The notes under the pieces are model-generated. The model saw only the letters and a list, made by a program, of their open reading frames with translations. It was not told the origin of the DNA and did not search any database. Of a DNA stretch of 64,000 nt, positions 1 through 10,629 are shown one piece after another. The stretch's first letter is position 1; each line of letters starts with the position of its first letter. The stretch comes from Lota lota. Lineage: Eukaryota > Chordata > Actinopteri > Gadiformes > Lotidae. Made by a program: the position numbers and the translations under genes. The stretch spans positions 176,001 through 240,000 of the forward strand of contig JACYXH010000522.1 of the NCBI GenBank assembly GCA_026745465.1, read 5' to 3'.

Positions 1-296
1 AGCCCGATACTGCCCATTTTAAGGAACAACGTTGCAGGGATAGGTTTGAACCTCAACCAGGAACAGGATTCAGAGGGTGGGCTTTTGTATGTTTGTGTGT
101 CGAGTACCAATAGAAACAACGGAATCACAGACATACAAACGGCAAAATACAATGTTGACATATGTTGTGTCATGAGTTTATTTGTTCTAACCAGCAGTCC
201 TTTCCATTCAATATATCACCCCTTCAATCATCCCCCCCATAATGATGTGGATTCAAGGCCTTCTCAATAAGGTCCCTGATGCCAGCAGAACTCTTC

Positions 297-860
297 TATT
301 ACCTTCCCTCATCTCACCTCCTCTCTCCTCACCACTTCTCTCCTTACCTCACCCCACCTCCTCTCACCTCTCCTTACCTCACCCCACCTCCTCTCACCTC
401 CTCTCTCCTTACCTCACCCCACCTCCTCTCACCTCTCCTTACCTCACCCACCTCCTCTCACCTCCTCTCTCCTTACCTCACCCCACCTCCTCTCATCTCT
501 CCTCACCTCCTCTCTCCTTACCTCACCCCACCTCCTCTCACCTCTCCTCACCTCCTCTCTCCTTACCTCACCCAGCCTCCTCTCACCTCTTTTCACCTCC
601 TCTCTCCTTACCTCACCCAACCTCCTCTCACCTCACCTCCTCTCCTTACCTCACCCCACCTCCTCTCACCTCCTCTCCTCGCTCATCACTTCCTCTCTCT
701 TAACCTCCCTTTCTCACGCCTAACCTCATATCACCTCTTTCCTTTCACCTCCCCTCCTCTTCTCTCTTTACCCCCCTTAACCTCACCCCCCCCCCCTTCC
801 GTCGTCGCATCCTCTCACCTCAAATTACCTCCTCTCACCTCACCTCCTCTCCCCCACCCC
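297..860. repeat. pyrimidine-rich minisatellite (CCTCACCTCCTCTC type)
   Basis: Imperfect tandem copies of TCCTTACCTCACCCCACCTC with CTCTCACCTC spacers; starts at 341, 371, 406, 436, 470 and 514 show variable periods of 30-45 bp. Almost pure pyrimidine on the + strand, so all frames look open; these frames are not genes. Confidence 0.9.
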
Positions 861-1110
861 CACGGCTCCCCTCACATTGACTCTGTCAGCATGGTGCGTG
901 GTCACAGGGCATCACCGTGGGACATCCAGGGGGACAGACGGCTCCAGGGAGCAGGGGAGGTTAATGTGCCCAGGAACGAGGTTCATACTCTGGGCAGTCT
1001 GGCTCACGCTCTCCATGTTCATCTGACATACAGTCGGCGCAACATCCTCACTTCTGCGGACTCTGAGGACACTCTCCAGCCTCGGTCTCTCTGATTAACT
1101 TAAGCGTTAG

Positions 1111-1132
1111 ACCTAGAGTTTGAGAACCCCTG
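1111..1132 (-). mobile_element. hAT-like terminal inverted repeat (single end)
   Basis: The minus strand reads CAGGGGTTCTCAAACTCTAG, the typical terminus of vertebrate hAT (Charlie-like) elements. No partner end or target duplication was found, so this is probably a decayed copy. Confidence 0.45.
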
Positions 1133-1370
1133 CTTCTGAGGAGTTAACAGAATGGCTAGCCGTAAGCTACAACCGTAGCTTGGGGCTAGTCTTTCTACTA
1201 ATTAGCCATGAGCGTAGCTGGTGGCTAGTCTCATGTCTCATCACACACAAAGGTGTTCCAGCTTCTTGTTTCGATATTACAAGCTCAGCCAAAGAAAGAC
1301 CTCAGCCATTTTGAAGTAGCCTGTGCTTTACAGTGACCCCAAAAAAAGATTGTTTATAATTAATGCGAGC

Positions 1371-1372
<2 letters not shown>

Positions 1373-1421
<49 letters not shown>
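1373..1421. repeat. (GT)n microsatellite
   Basis: Perfect GT dinucleotide run of about 49 bp. Confidence 0.98.
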
Positions 1422-1424
<3 letters not shown>

Positions 1425-1903
1425 GTTTCTGTGTGTCAACTGCCTTCATTTAAGACATCTTTGGCTCCCGTTAACGGTAGCTTTAGTTCTGACTGTTTGT
1501 CCCATCAAATAATCCATCGCTGGCAATTTAATCCTATTTAAATAAGCAGATCAATATAGACGCAGATTAAGGAGCTTTGTTAAGAAATTGGCCAAGGAAA
1601 ACATAGACCCCAAGCTAGGCAGGTTTTCGGTTATTAAATGTCAAACCAGACAGATTCTGACGGTTTTAAAAACAAAAAACATGGCAACATTTATACATTT
1701 TGTTGCAATGACAGTAGGATCATCACAAATCCTTGCAAATGTTGTTGATAGTTTATACATTTGTAACGGAGTAAGCAATGTACTTTATTCTCAAATTTGC
1801 ACATTCTTGGCTAGGTATCCGCTCTTAAAATGTAAATTGCATCAGCTTGCCCTTCTATGAAAGTGTTCCCTGCGGAGTCCGTCTACGGTTTTCTCTTGAA
1901 TTA

Positions 1904-1940
1904 ACATTTAAGCGATGCCCGACGAGAATCGCTTAAATGT
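1904..1940. repeat. perfect hairpin, 13-bp arms
   Basis: ACATTTAAGCGAT (1904-1916) and its exact reverse complement (1928-1940) flank an 11-nt loop. Probably a MITE relic. Confidence 0.8.
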
Positions 1941-2192
1941 AGCGATTCCCAGATACTAAATATATAGCCCAGATACAAAATTCAATGCCTTCTTTCTTTA
2001 TATCACTGAGATTTGCTTAGAGAAAGTTAAGGCCACGTTTGAGCAGCTAGCAGCATGCTAAGTATTCAGGCGGTTCAACCAGAAACTTGTCACTTCTGAT
2101 TTATGTACTGTTTATTTTCAGCTTGGAAGCTCATATTAGGTATTGGGTAATTTGCTTGCAAACAAATTGAATCCAAACCTGTACTTTTGCTG

Positions 2193-2231
2193 AAACATAT
2201 CTAGCTAAACTGACTTTAGCTAGATAGGTTT
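2193..2231. repeat. hairpin, 17-bp arms
   Basis: Arms 2193-2209 and 2215-2231 (TTTAGCTAGATAGGTTT side) pair with one mismatch across a 5-nt loop. Confidence 0.8.
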
Positions 2232-2379
2232 CAAGTTGGCAGGCATAAGGTTTTTACAAATCGTAGCGCACTTTGGGCCTTTGTAAGGTAAACAATAGTT
2301 CACTATCAATATAAATCAAATCCTAAACAATTGATTATTCATATATATCCCACACAGTTTTTGGAGATGAATTCTGTAA

Positions 2380-2437
2380 CACAATAAAAGTCCCCAATAT
2401 ATATATATATATATAGATGCAGGGGACTTTTATTGTG
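2380..2437. repeat. MITE-like hairpin with (AT)n loop
   Basis: CACAATAAAAGTCCCC (2380-2395) and its perfect reverse complement (2422-2437) flank an AT-dinucleotide loop. Short palindromic element; family unknown. Confidence 0.8.
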
Positions 2438-2737
2438 ACACACCAATCATCCCCCTCCATTCCGTCTTGGAATTGATCCCCCTGTAAGGGAAGCCTTGAG
2501 GGAGTGATTAGTAGATACTACTGAGGGAAATCTGTCTTCTCCTAATGAACACTAAGTACACACACAGGTTGTGCCCAGCAGGACTGTGCTGTGTCAGGGG
2601 TTTATAGTAATGGGATATTTGATGGAATAATAAACAGTGTGTTGAACCTGTGGGGAACCACACCACACATCTGTCTGTTTTAACTTTATACACGTCCGTC
2701 ACCATGGCTATCTGCTTTAGCGGCATATTATACAGCC

Positions 2738-2837
<100 letters not shown>

Positions 2838-4537
2838 TCACATGCACACGCAAAGATAAAAGTTTGTTTCCAATTTAAACACGGTGACTGCAGTCATGTG
2901 TTAATTGCGCTGCAGCACCCAGAAAGAATGAGGTGTAGCATCTGTGGCTGGAACTGCATCAGCCAGCGTTCTTCTGAAAGCCAAGTGATGTTGCGGGGAA
3001 ACTCCTGATAACAGCCAGCACCATTAGATGAGTGGCCACCGCCAACGGAGGAGGACACCCATTTAATTGTTTCTCTGTTAGCCGCATATACATAACTTTT
3101 TTCTATAGCTCCATTTTCTCTTTCCTCTTTCGTTCTCCATATCTCTTGCTTCTGCCCACCCTCTCTTACTGTTTCGCTGGCCCTGTTATCTCTGTTGCAC
3201 CTGTCTCTCCCTCGGTCTCTCTCTCTCTCTGAGCTGGCCTTGTGCTGTTGACTGTTATGAACATCCCTCCTCTCACTTATGAACTCTTAATTGCTGTCAT
3301 TCATCATTTACACGGGTGTGCACATGCGCCCACGCATGCACACACACTCAAACAAAGACACACAGGAAAGTTGTTACAAAAAAAGGAGTCACTTTGACGT
3401 TTTTCCTATCAAACCATTTGCCAATTAGTTGGCATTTCCTTCACCTCTTATCTGGTTGTTTGTGTTGTTTCTTATTTCTTTGTTTTTGGGCTTTTCTTTT
3501 CATTTGTTTTGAAGACGGTCAGCAAGGTCGTCAAATGAAAACGTGCTTACGTTTCACCGGCTGCAGTGCTCTGGTCTAGCGGCTCCAGTGCCGTTTGATT
3601 AACCCAACATTAACTAACATTTGTTTTGGGTGGGGTTTGGCTGCAGTTGTGTAGCGCTGCCCATGTGTCTCCTCCATGGAGACAGAATCCTAGAGGGCTC
3701 AGGTGCTGCTCGTCCTATTCACTAATCACCAATATCATTCCCTCTAATTGGATAATTACCTCAAGGTCACTGGACCGTTCATAACTTAACGACTTTGACA
3801 GTTTCCCTCTAGTGGCCGTGGAAGATTCCAGAATGCCCAAGATGCGGAGACATGTGTTGTTCTATTATCTTTTCAATGCATTCATTTCTGATTGTTATCA
3901 TATTCCGCACGTCGCTAGCTTAAACGTATGTTTAATTTGAGAGGTTCTGTTCCAAAACCACAGGGTCCATTTAGGAACACGCAGATAGTGTGTGGCCGAC
4001 ATTTCTGGGCTGCGGTCTCCGGGTCTGAGCTTCAGATTGCCTTTTGGCTTTCGACTGCTTCCTTAAAAGGCTGTAAAACTAAGAGTGTATTCCAAGGGAG
4101 CCAGCGAACCCAGCTAGCCAGCAAAATGCTCCATTTAATCCAGAGAGAAGATAGGAATAGCATTAGAATCTCGTGCTCGTGGACACACATCTGTGGATGC
4201 TCATTAGGATAGGAAAGAAAACCAGCTACGATGCTAACAACCTTATTTTCCCCTTCTAAACACTTTTAACACAGCTTGACATGGAGCTAGAGGTGTCTTT
4301 TCAGCTGCCGTAGCAGCAGTAGACATTCAGACGGTGAGGAGTTGTGGAGGAAATCATGTGGGTGTGAGCAGAAAATAATTGGGCTTTGATTGAAGTTTCT
4401 GTCTTCATTTAATCGTCGTTTGTTCCTAATCTAAATCAGAATTTTGTCTGGTTATCTACTTAACCAAGAGGGTTGGATGGCCTTCAAACCTTCAAAAACA
4501 GCAAATCTTCCTGTCATTTACTATTTGGATTCTAGAG

Positions 4538-4925
4538 CAGCCGTTTTCCAACTGTGGGTTCGGACCCAATAGGCCATTAGTTCCTCCAAAATGTATGCCG
4601 ACATTAGCCTGAGAACCCAATGAATCTGCAAGCTCATGTTTTATTTGCTTTGGCATATGCTTCTGGATCAAACCCACCCCATATTAGATAAACGGTTGTG
4701 ATTGGCCCATCCTGTGCCAGGTCTGCTGGAGATCTGACTGAACGGGATGGGCCAATCACAACCGTTTATCTAATATGGGGTGGGGTTGATTCGATGACTG
4801 TACAGAGGAACACCATTTGGGAGAGCCATTGAGGCATTTTCATACCATTCAAGATGGCTGCAGCTGATTGGTTGTAGGTCCATCCAATTGCGTCAAATGG
4901 AGGTATTTTGGTCTATGCCCATTGA
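4538..4925 (+). mobile_element. non-autonomous mobile element, copy 1, with internal inverted duplication
   Basis: Matches the reverse strand of 49290-49690 over its length: shared CTCATGTTTTATTTGC, GGGCCAATCACAACC, GGGAGAGCC and GGCATTTTCAT blocks in the same order. This copy also holds a local inverted duplication (arms 4676-4709 and 4746-4779). The left edge CAGCCGTTTTCCAACTGTGG resembles a hAT terminus. No coding capacity. Confidence 0.65.
4676..4782. repeat. large near-perfect palindrome
   Basis: About 34-bp arms (CCATATTAGATAAACGGTTG... and its reverse complement) flank a spacer of about 36 bp. It lies inside the mobile element and includes the element's GGGCCAATCACAACC segment in both orientations. 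Confidence 0.9.
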
Positions 4926-5140
4926 ATGATGAGATGTACTTTCTGTGTATCTCTGAGATGTAACTTTGTATGCACTTGCGTGCATTCCACTAGTACTACT
5001 AAAAAGTACTACCATTCTTGTCCTTCTGATTCCAGCTTTTTTTTCAAGAAACTACTTTTTCAAGAAACTAGCTCGTGCAGTGCTTTATATTTGTCGATGT
5101 TACTCCGATTTTGATCATATGAGTTAATGTCTCTCTGACT

Positions 5141-5195
5141 CACATGTAAATCCCTGTGGATAAAAGTGACCTGCTAACTGACTGAATGTAAATAT
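5141..5195 (+). mobile_element. SINE 3' tail relic
   Basis: CACATGTAAATCCCTGTGG followed by ATAAAAGTGACCTGCTAACT and GACTGAATGTAAATA matches the teleost SINE/LINE 3' tail of the type TGTAAGTCGCTTTGGATAAA. No tRNA-like head was seen, so it is truncated. Confidence 0.65.
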
Positions 5196-5575
5196 AATGT
5201 ATGTCTTGGTACAACAGATTGGTTTCCGCCTGGAGGCTGGTCTGCTGGCCTGTATGTATCCCTCTGCGTGAGACCACAGGGAGGGAACATCTCCGTATGC
5301 TATTCCCTGCTAACAGCCCCAGCATGTGCTGTGTGTTTACTGTTTGAACTTGCCTATATTTCTAAAGTGAGATGCTCAATTTGTCAACAACAGTACTGTA
5401 GAGGGACATTTGTATTCGTAGCCTATTAAGTCAGAGTAATTGGGCTAAATGGACATCTTGAGACCCATTATTTACCATGATTACGTGTAGCGATGTGCAA
5501 AACACAATGACTCTCGGACGCAAAATGCCCAATTAGACATTTTTGGTAACTTGGTCCCGAGGGCGCTTGTCCATG

Positions 5576-5597
5576 GTTGCCAGGCAACGTATTGGCT
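5576..5597 (+). promoter_or_regulatory. RFX X-box plus inverted CCAAT box
   Basis: GTTGCCAGGCAAC at 5576-5588 is a perfect palindromic X-box (GTTGCC-A-GGCAAC), the site bound by RFX factors. An inverted CCAAT box (ATTGG, 5591-5595) follows 2 bp later. The surrounding 150 bp are CpG-rich. The pair sits about 0.96 kb upstream of the whirlin ATG and about 180 bp upstream of a TATA-like site. RFX factors control many ciliary and hair-cell genes, which fits whirlin. Its function here is inferred. Confidence 0.55.
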
Positions 5598-5772
5598 GTG
5601 AAGGGGTTGCGTCATTTCCTGAAAGCCAAGCGTTCGGGGGCTCGGGCCGCGAGACTCCACAGACAGTCTGGGGAGCTGGAGAGGACGGTGTCGTCGAACA
5701 GGTCATCTGGAAAGACCGCAAGGCAACTGAAAACACAAACGCCATTTTAACGTATATTGTTTGCTCTCTACT

Positions 5773-5779
5773 TATAAAA
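5773..5779 (+). promoter_or_regulatory. TATA-like box
   Basis: TATAAAA at 5773-5779 lies downstream of the X-box/CCAAT pair and upstream of the whirlin start. If used, transcription would begin near 5805 with a leader of about 740 nt, unless that leader is spliced. The match could be chance; CpG-rich promoters often lack TATA. Confidence 0.25.
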
Positions 5780-6048
5780 GCACTTGGATTTAATGTGGAT
5801 ATTTTGGACACTGGATTTACCAAGAGCAACTACAAGGAAAGACGATGAGAATTTCAACTTGGGAGCGTTCACAGATCCGCGAATGAGAATAGTAACTTTT
5901 TATCGGGATGAAGAAGGATATTTATATTCGTGTCGCTGTATGATCGATCTTGCCTAACTTTATATGTAGAGCTATTCCTGTTTTATACATAAGGAATGGT
6001 TTTTGCTTTGCACCGGTGCTTTGCCTGTTGACGGCGAGCGGCGGAGAC

Positions 6049-6104
6049 ACCGGAGAAGCTTCGGCTCGCGCCAGCCACCGGAGAAGCTTTGGCTCGCGCC
6101 AGCC
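6049..6104 (+). repeat. 28-bp tandem duplication in leader
   Basis: Two head-to-tail 28-bp units (6049-6076 and 6077-6104) begin ACCGGAGAAGCTT and contain GGCTCGCGCCAGCC. They differ by one base (C/T). They are CpG-containing and located in the candidate promoter/leader. Confidence 0.85.
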
Positions 6105-6441
6105 ACCTGACCTCTGTACAGGAAAACAAGTGCTTGCTTAATGAAACAGGCTGGTGATTCTTACGTTTATTTTATCCACATTTCTGTCGCGACATAGGCT
6201 ACTTGTTGTTTGAAGGCTAAACTTCTTACGCAAAAGGATTAACGTTACAAGTTCGAGCGCTTCCAAATTGATATGCAGACGGCTTACATCTTACGATCGA
6301 TTGATGCTAATTGGCCTTTGGTTGTAGATTTCGCGTAATTTTATAGAATGTAAACGCTTGTGTGGTGGAGTTTGAAGGTTGAACCGTTTTTTGTTTGTTT
6401 TGAACCACTTTAACCGCATCAGACGTCCTCAAGCCGTCGCT

Positions 6442-6498
6442 ATGGCCAGAAGCACTGTTCTACTTTCCCCCCTCCACGAGCGGCTCCATGCCTGCTGA
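6442..6498 (+). other. upstream ORF of 18 codons in whirlin leader
   Basis: ATG at 6442 in a strong context (G at -3, G at +4) opens 18 codons and stops at TGA 6496-6498, 49 nt before the whirlin ATG and in another frame. If the mRNA includes it, it could lower main-ORF initiation or require reinitiation. Confidence 0.4.
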
Positions 6499-6502
6499 GT
6501 AA
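6488..6502 (+). other. minimal upstream ORF (4 codons)
   Basis: ATG CCT GCT GAG TAA lies in frame with the main ORF and overlaps the end of the 18-codon uORF in a different frame. Its context is weak (T at -3). The TAA also shows that the coding region does not extend upstream of 6548. Confidence 0.4.
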
Positions 6503-6547
6503 CCGCTCCGGTGTGGCGGGCCGTATCCCCGCGGGAAGACTGCCGGC

Positions 6548-7303
6548 ATGAGCAGTACGGATCTCGAGCGCATGTCGCTCAGCTCCTCGGCCAACTCCGT
6601 CGCCTCGAGTGCCCGGACGCTGTCGGCCAACGTGAAGAAGCTCCACAACGCCTTGAACCTTCTGCTCAACGAGTTCGAGAGGGAGCAGTTCATCCACTGC
6701 CTCAACGTGTACCACTCCAAGCGCAATGTCTACGACCTGGTGCAGACCCTCAAGATCATTTTAAACGCACCGAGCAAACGGCAACTTCTGCCCATGCTCC
6801 GGCTGGTAATCCCCCGCTCGGACCAGCTGCTGTTCGACCAGTATACCTCTGAGGGTCTCTACCTGAAATCGGATTTAGTAGCGAGCAACGGGACCCTCGA
6901 GCCTCCGAACGACTTGCCCAGCGCGAGTTCGACCCCGACCCCTCCACCGGCGCGGGATGTACCGTCGCCAAATATCCCCCGCGAGTCCCAAGTGGCATTG
7001 CGAGGCTCTCCCGATAGTTTCAGCACGAGCAGCGAGGGGACAGCTCCCCTCGTGCCGCTACTCGGGAAAAACTTTGTCCACGAGCCTCCCGGAGAGGTGC
7101 GCCATGTGAACATGAAGCGGCACAAGAGCAACGAGGGTCTGGGGTTCAGCATTCGCGGGGGCTCGGAGCACGGGGTGGGCATCTACGTGTCCCTCGTGGA
7201 GCCCGGGTCTCTCGCCGAGAAGGAGGGTCTTCGGATCGGGGATCAGATCATGAAGGTCAACGACAAAGTGTTCGACAAGGTGACCCACGCAGAAGCTGTT
7301 AAG
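6548..7303 (+). CDS. whrn: whirlin exon 1 (HHD and first part of PDZ1)
   Basis: First coding exon of whirlin, a PDZ scaffold that organises protein complexes at stereocilia tips and ankle links and at the photoreceptor periciliary membrane. It encodes 252 residues. Residues about 25-106 are the harmonin-homology domain, with the diagnostic LPMLRLVIPRSDQLLFDQYT at 81-100. Residues about 107-182 are a Ser/Pro/Thr-rich linker, clearly longer than the mammalian one as I remember it. Residues about 184-252 are the PDZ1 start, with the GLGF carboxylate-binding loop at 197-200 and IRGGSEHGVGIYVSLVEPGS after it. The start is the first in-frame ATG after an in-frame TAA at 6500-6502, and has G at -3. 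The exon ends AAG|GTAGTC in phase 0; the donor is weak at +4 to +6, but protein homology fixes its position. Read-through would add 7 residues and then a stop. Which teleost paralogue (a or b) it is cannot be decided here. Confidence 0.96.
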
Positions 7304-7348
7304 GTAGTCCTACGTTTATTTGGTTGAAGAGGGTTTATGTGCTGGGGG

Positions 7349-7418
7349 AGTGCGTGCGTGAGTGAGTGAGTGAGTGAGTGCGTGAGTGAGTGCGTGCGTG
7401 CGTGCGTGCGTGCGTGAA
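7349..7418. repeat. (GTGA/GTGC)n tetranucleotide repeat next to exon 1
   Basis: Mixed GTGA and GTGC tetramers starting about 46 nt downstream of the exon 1 donor. Confidence 0.9.
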
Positions 7419-7419
7419 C

Positions 7420-8228
7420 GCTGTCGTAGGCTACAAGTTGTTTGTCCATACGCCCGACCCGTCGTGTTTATTCATACCCAGTTGCTTTAATTAACTAACG
7501 CTTTTGTGTCGCAATGACCGCACGTTTAAATGACCGGAATAAGTCTTCATCCAGAGATTGACTGTAAAGGAGCTAGCTACAGGGACCTTTTTGAAACCTG
7601 CAAGAAGAATGAACGGAAGTAAGCTAGTCTTACCTGCACTAGGTAAGTGCAGCTAACTTTTCCACTGCAGCTATTTACTCCAGTAAAATAATCAGAACTA
7701 GAACGTTTCTCAAGAATACAACGTGCACATCCACGAGTCAATCCATCCAGGGAACTTTGCTCTATAAACTCGTTGTATCCCGTCCACTTTTGCGCCCCAC
7801 CACCGTGGGGAAATCTCAGACGAATTGTCCTATGAAAATTATATAACGTTAGCTACAGCTGTAGGTACAACTCTGAAAAAACGTAGATACGTAGGTTTAA
7901 CGTAAACTAAGCTTCCTTGACGGAGGTGACTGGACCCCTTTACTGACAGCGGGTAGCCGAAAGGGTCAAGCGCCTCCCTAAGCGCCAAGCGTAGGATAAA
8001 TTCATCAGTTGGCCCTTTAAGACATAATTACGGTTGTCCATGTTAAAGTCTGGAGGAGCCAATTAGCAGATGAGGTAATAAAGAGCCAATGTGGGTGATT
8101 TGTGGGCGCTGGAGATCACTAATGGAACCCTGTGAACCCATTTGCTTTAATGGAGGCCCAATGCACGCGCTGGCCATGGGCTGAATATTGAATCTGGAAG
8201 TTATGTCAACGACCCTCAACCTTAACTC

Positions 8229-8230
<2 letters not shown>
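7420..8230. other. unique intronic DNA
   Basis: No repeat or gene recognised. 8040-8220 has a fairly GC-balanced, repeat-free composition with AATTA motifs and could be a regulatory segment, but nothing in the sequence proves it. Confidence 0.4.

Positions 8231-8231
<1 letters not shown>

Positions 8232-8282
<51 letters not shown>
8232..8282. repeat. (CT)n microsatellite
   Basis: Perfect CT run of about 51 bp followed by CTGTCT variants. Confidence 0.98.
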
Positions 8283-8288
<6 letters not shown>

Positions 8289-8851
8289 GTCTCTGTCTCT
8301 GTCCCATGACCTCTGTCATGTTTCTGTGGGCCTACCTTTGTTTTAAAAAGGCGTGTAGGCCTAATATACACCATGTGGCCTAATATACACTATGTTGTCT
8401 ATTCAATCAAATAGACCCTAAAAACTTAAAACCAGAAGTAAAATGATGTAGCAGGACAAACCAACGGGAAACATACTTCATTTATTAAACTCCATCTAAT
8501 CTCCGTCCCTGCAACCTCCTTCATTTCCCAACAAATGTCTTATCCATAATAACCATAATTAACAGTTGGCATGTCTGAGATATAGAAATGGACACTCGAT
8601 ACGCTATCAAGAACTGAGCCAATCACAGTAGATCCGGAGCACACTTCACTCAAACAGTTGTATTATTACTCTGTTATTTTAACATCCTAGTCATTTGCGT
8701 CTTTGACAGTCTATTCATAGTCCTCCACAAATTGAAGAACGTGTGTCTGAGCATTATGTTACTCTACCAGCATATTGTCTTCATTCAAACTGAATGGATG
8801 TGACATTGTATTGATAATTTGGCGCTGCTACAATATAATCTCTGTCAATAT

Positions 8852-8852
<1 letters not shown>

Positions 8853-8929
<77 letters not shown>
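8853..8929. repeat. (CA)n microsatellite
   Basis: Perfect CA run of about 77 bp. 8283-8852 before it is unique AT-rich DNA with nothing recognised. Confidence 0.98.
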
Positions 8930-8931
<2 letters not shown>

Positions 8932-9219
8932 GGAATGTTGACCAGGTTTTTTGAGATGGACTGCCTTGCTCATAAACCCCCGGCAATGCAGCCAGAAGAA
9001 ATGACTGAGACAGTGCTTTTCAAACCCAACACACGTTTGCTTGTAAACCACTGCACCCACTTATGTAGTTGATCCTGGTATCTGGGTAGGGATGCTCTTG
9101 GGTTGTTCTGGTGCTGGCTGTAAATCCCGCTTCTCTGATGGACACTGGGAAGATAAATGCTGAACCACTTCCTATACCTCCGCTCCAGGGAAGTAATCTG
9201 TAGGCTTACTCAAACTGTC

Positions 9220-9960
9220 TCTCTCCCCTTTGGATCTGTTCTCTCTCCATCAATCACGCTCTTTATCACCCTCTTCTCTCACTCTCCTCTCTGTTCTCTT
9301 TATCCCCTCTCGTTCTCTAGCACTCCTTACTGTTCTCTCCATCTCCATCTCCTCTCTCCTCTCTGTTCTCTATCTCCTCGTTCTCTAGCACTCCTTACTG
9401 TTCTCTCCATCTCCTCTCCTCTCTGTTCTCTCTATCCCCTCGTTCTCTAGCACTCCTTACTGTTCTCTCCATTTCCTCTCCTCTGTTCTCTATCCTCTCT
9501 GTTCTGTAGCACTCCTTACAGCTTTCTCCATCTCCTCTCTGTTCTCTCCATCTGTCCTCTGATAACCAACCCATTTCATTGTTATATCACTCTTTTCTCA
9601 AGTAACCTGTTTCCATTCTCTCTAGCCCTCCTCTTTATGTAGTCTGTTCTCCTCTTTAACTTTCCATTCTGTTTTCTCTAGCCTCGCTCTCTCTACCGAT
9701 CCCTTTATTTCCTCTCTATCCTCTCTAGCCCTCTTAATTGCCCTTTTTCTGTTTTCTCTTTCCTCTCCCTTCAATCTAAAGCCCTCTCTATTCTACCCAT
9801 CCTCCATCTAACCTTCTCTATTCTCTCCTCACTCTAACAACCTGTTTCTTAATCTCTCTCTCCCCTCCTTCATCCCTCCCTCTCTTCTCCCATCTCCACT
9901 TCTGTCCCCTTTCTCTCCCTCCTCTCACGCCTCCTCTCTTCCCCTCTTTCTCCTCTCTCC
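9220..9960. repeat. pyrimidine-rich region with CACTCCTTACTGTTCTCTCC repeats
   Basis: Degenerate tandem copies of a CTCTAGCACTCCTTACTG / TTCTCTCCATCTCC unit between about 9310 and 9550, then a non-repetitive CT-rich stretch. Open frames across it are compositional. Confidence 0.85.
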
Positions 9961-10378
9961 TCTCTTTGTCTGGTCTGTCAGGGACCTGGAGAGATAGAGC
10001 AGAGAATAAAAGGAGAGAGGGGGAGAAGGAGTAATGGAGGAAGGAACTGTTTGTTTTTATTCCCCTTCCTCTGGTGAGTGATATTATTACCTGTAGTACG
10101 CAGACCTTTAGTGCTAAGCTGAATTTTGCCACAAACAAGAAGTAAATCATATGGTTTTAACGCCGCACTAATGTGCCGCAGCTGCATATTTTTCACTCAC
10201 TTCGAATTGCACTGGTCTATTTTGAACGGCAAAATTCAAAAGCCTTATTTTGCGTCCGTCCTCAGGACACGGCCTCATGCTTTGGGCTTTAGAAGCCGAT
10301 GGTATCGCTATGACCTGTCATGATAAGGCCGTTGATCTTGAGCTGAGCAGCGGCATCTTGTGGCACATGACCTACACC

Positions 10379-10529
<151 letters not shown>

Positions 10530-10629
10530 CTGCTGAGAGCGAGGCTGTGGTGCAACTCCTCCAAGTTGTGTGGGATTCTTATCCATCCGCTTTTGTGATA
10601 GCAAAGTATTTGAAGCGTGACAAGGTTAT

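Larger units (their letters stand above)
5541..6547 (+). promoter_or_regulatory. whrn: candidate whirlin promoter and 5' leader
   Basis: About 1 kb upstream of the start codon is richer in CpG than the flanking DNA, has no microsatellite, and contains the X-box, CCAAT and TATA-like motifs, a tandem 28-bp duplication (6049-6104) and two short upstream ORFs. The last 110 bases before the ATG are GC-rich. The transcription start and any 5' UTR intron cannot be located from sequence alone. Confidence 0.5.

Noticed and set aside
242..1094. Overlapping 153- and 271-codon frames
   Set aside because: Both are produced by the stop-poor pyrimidine minisatellite; two frames are open at once and nothing resembles a known protein.
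5543..5848. Protein-coding exon upstream of whirlin
   Set aside because: The 101-codon frame has no recognised similarity and its antisense frame is equally open; the CpG content and X-box/CCAAT motifs point to promoter DNA.
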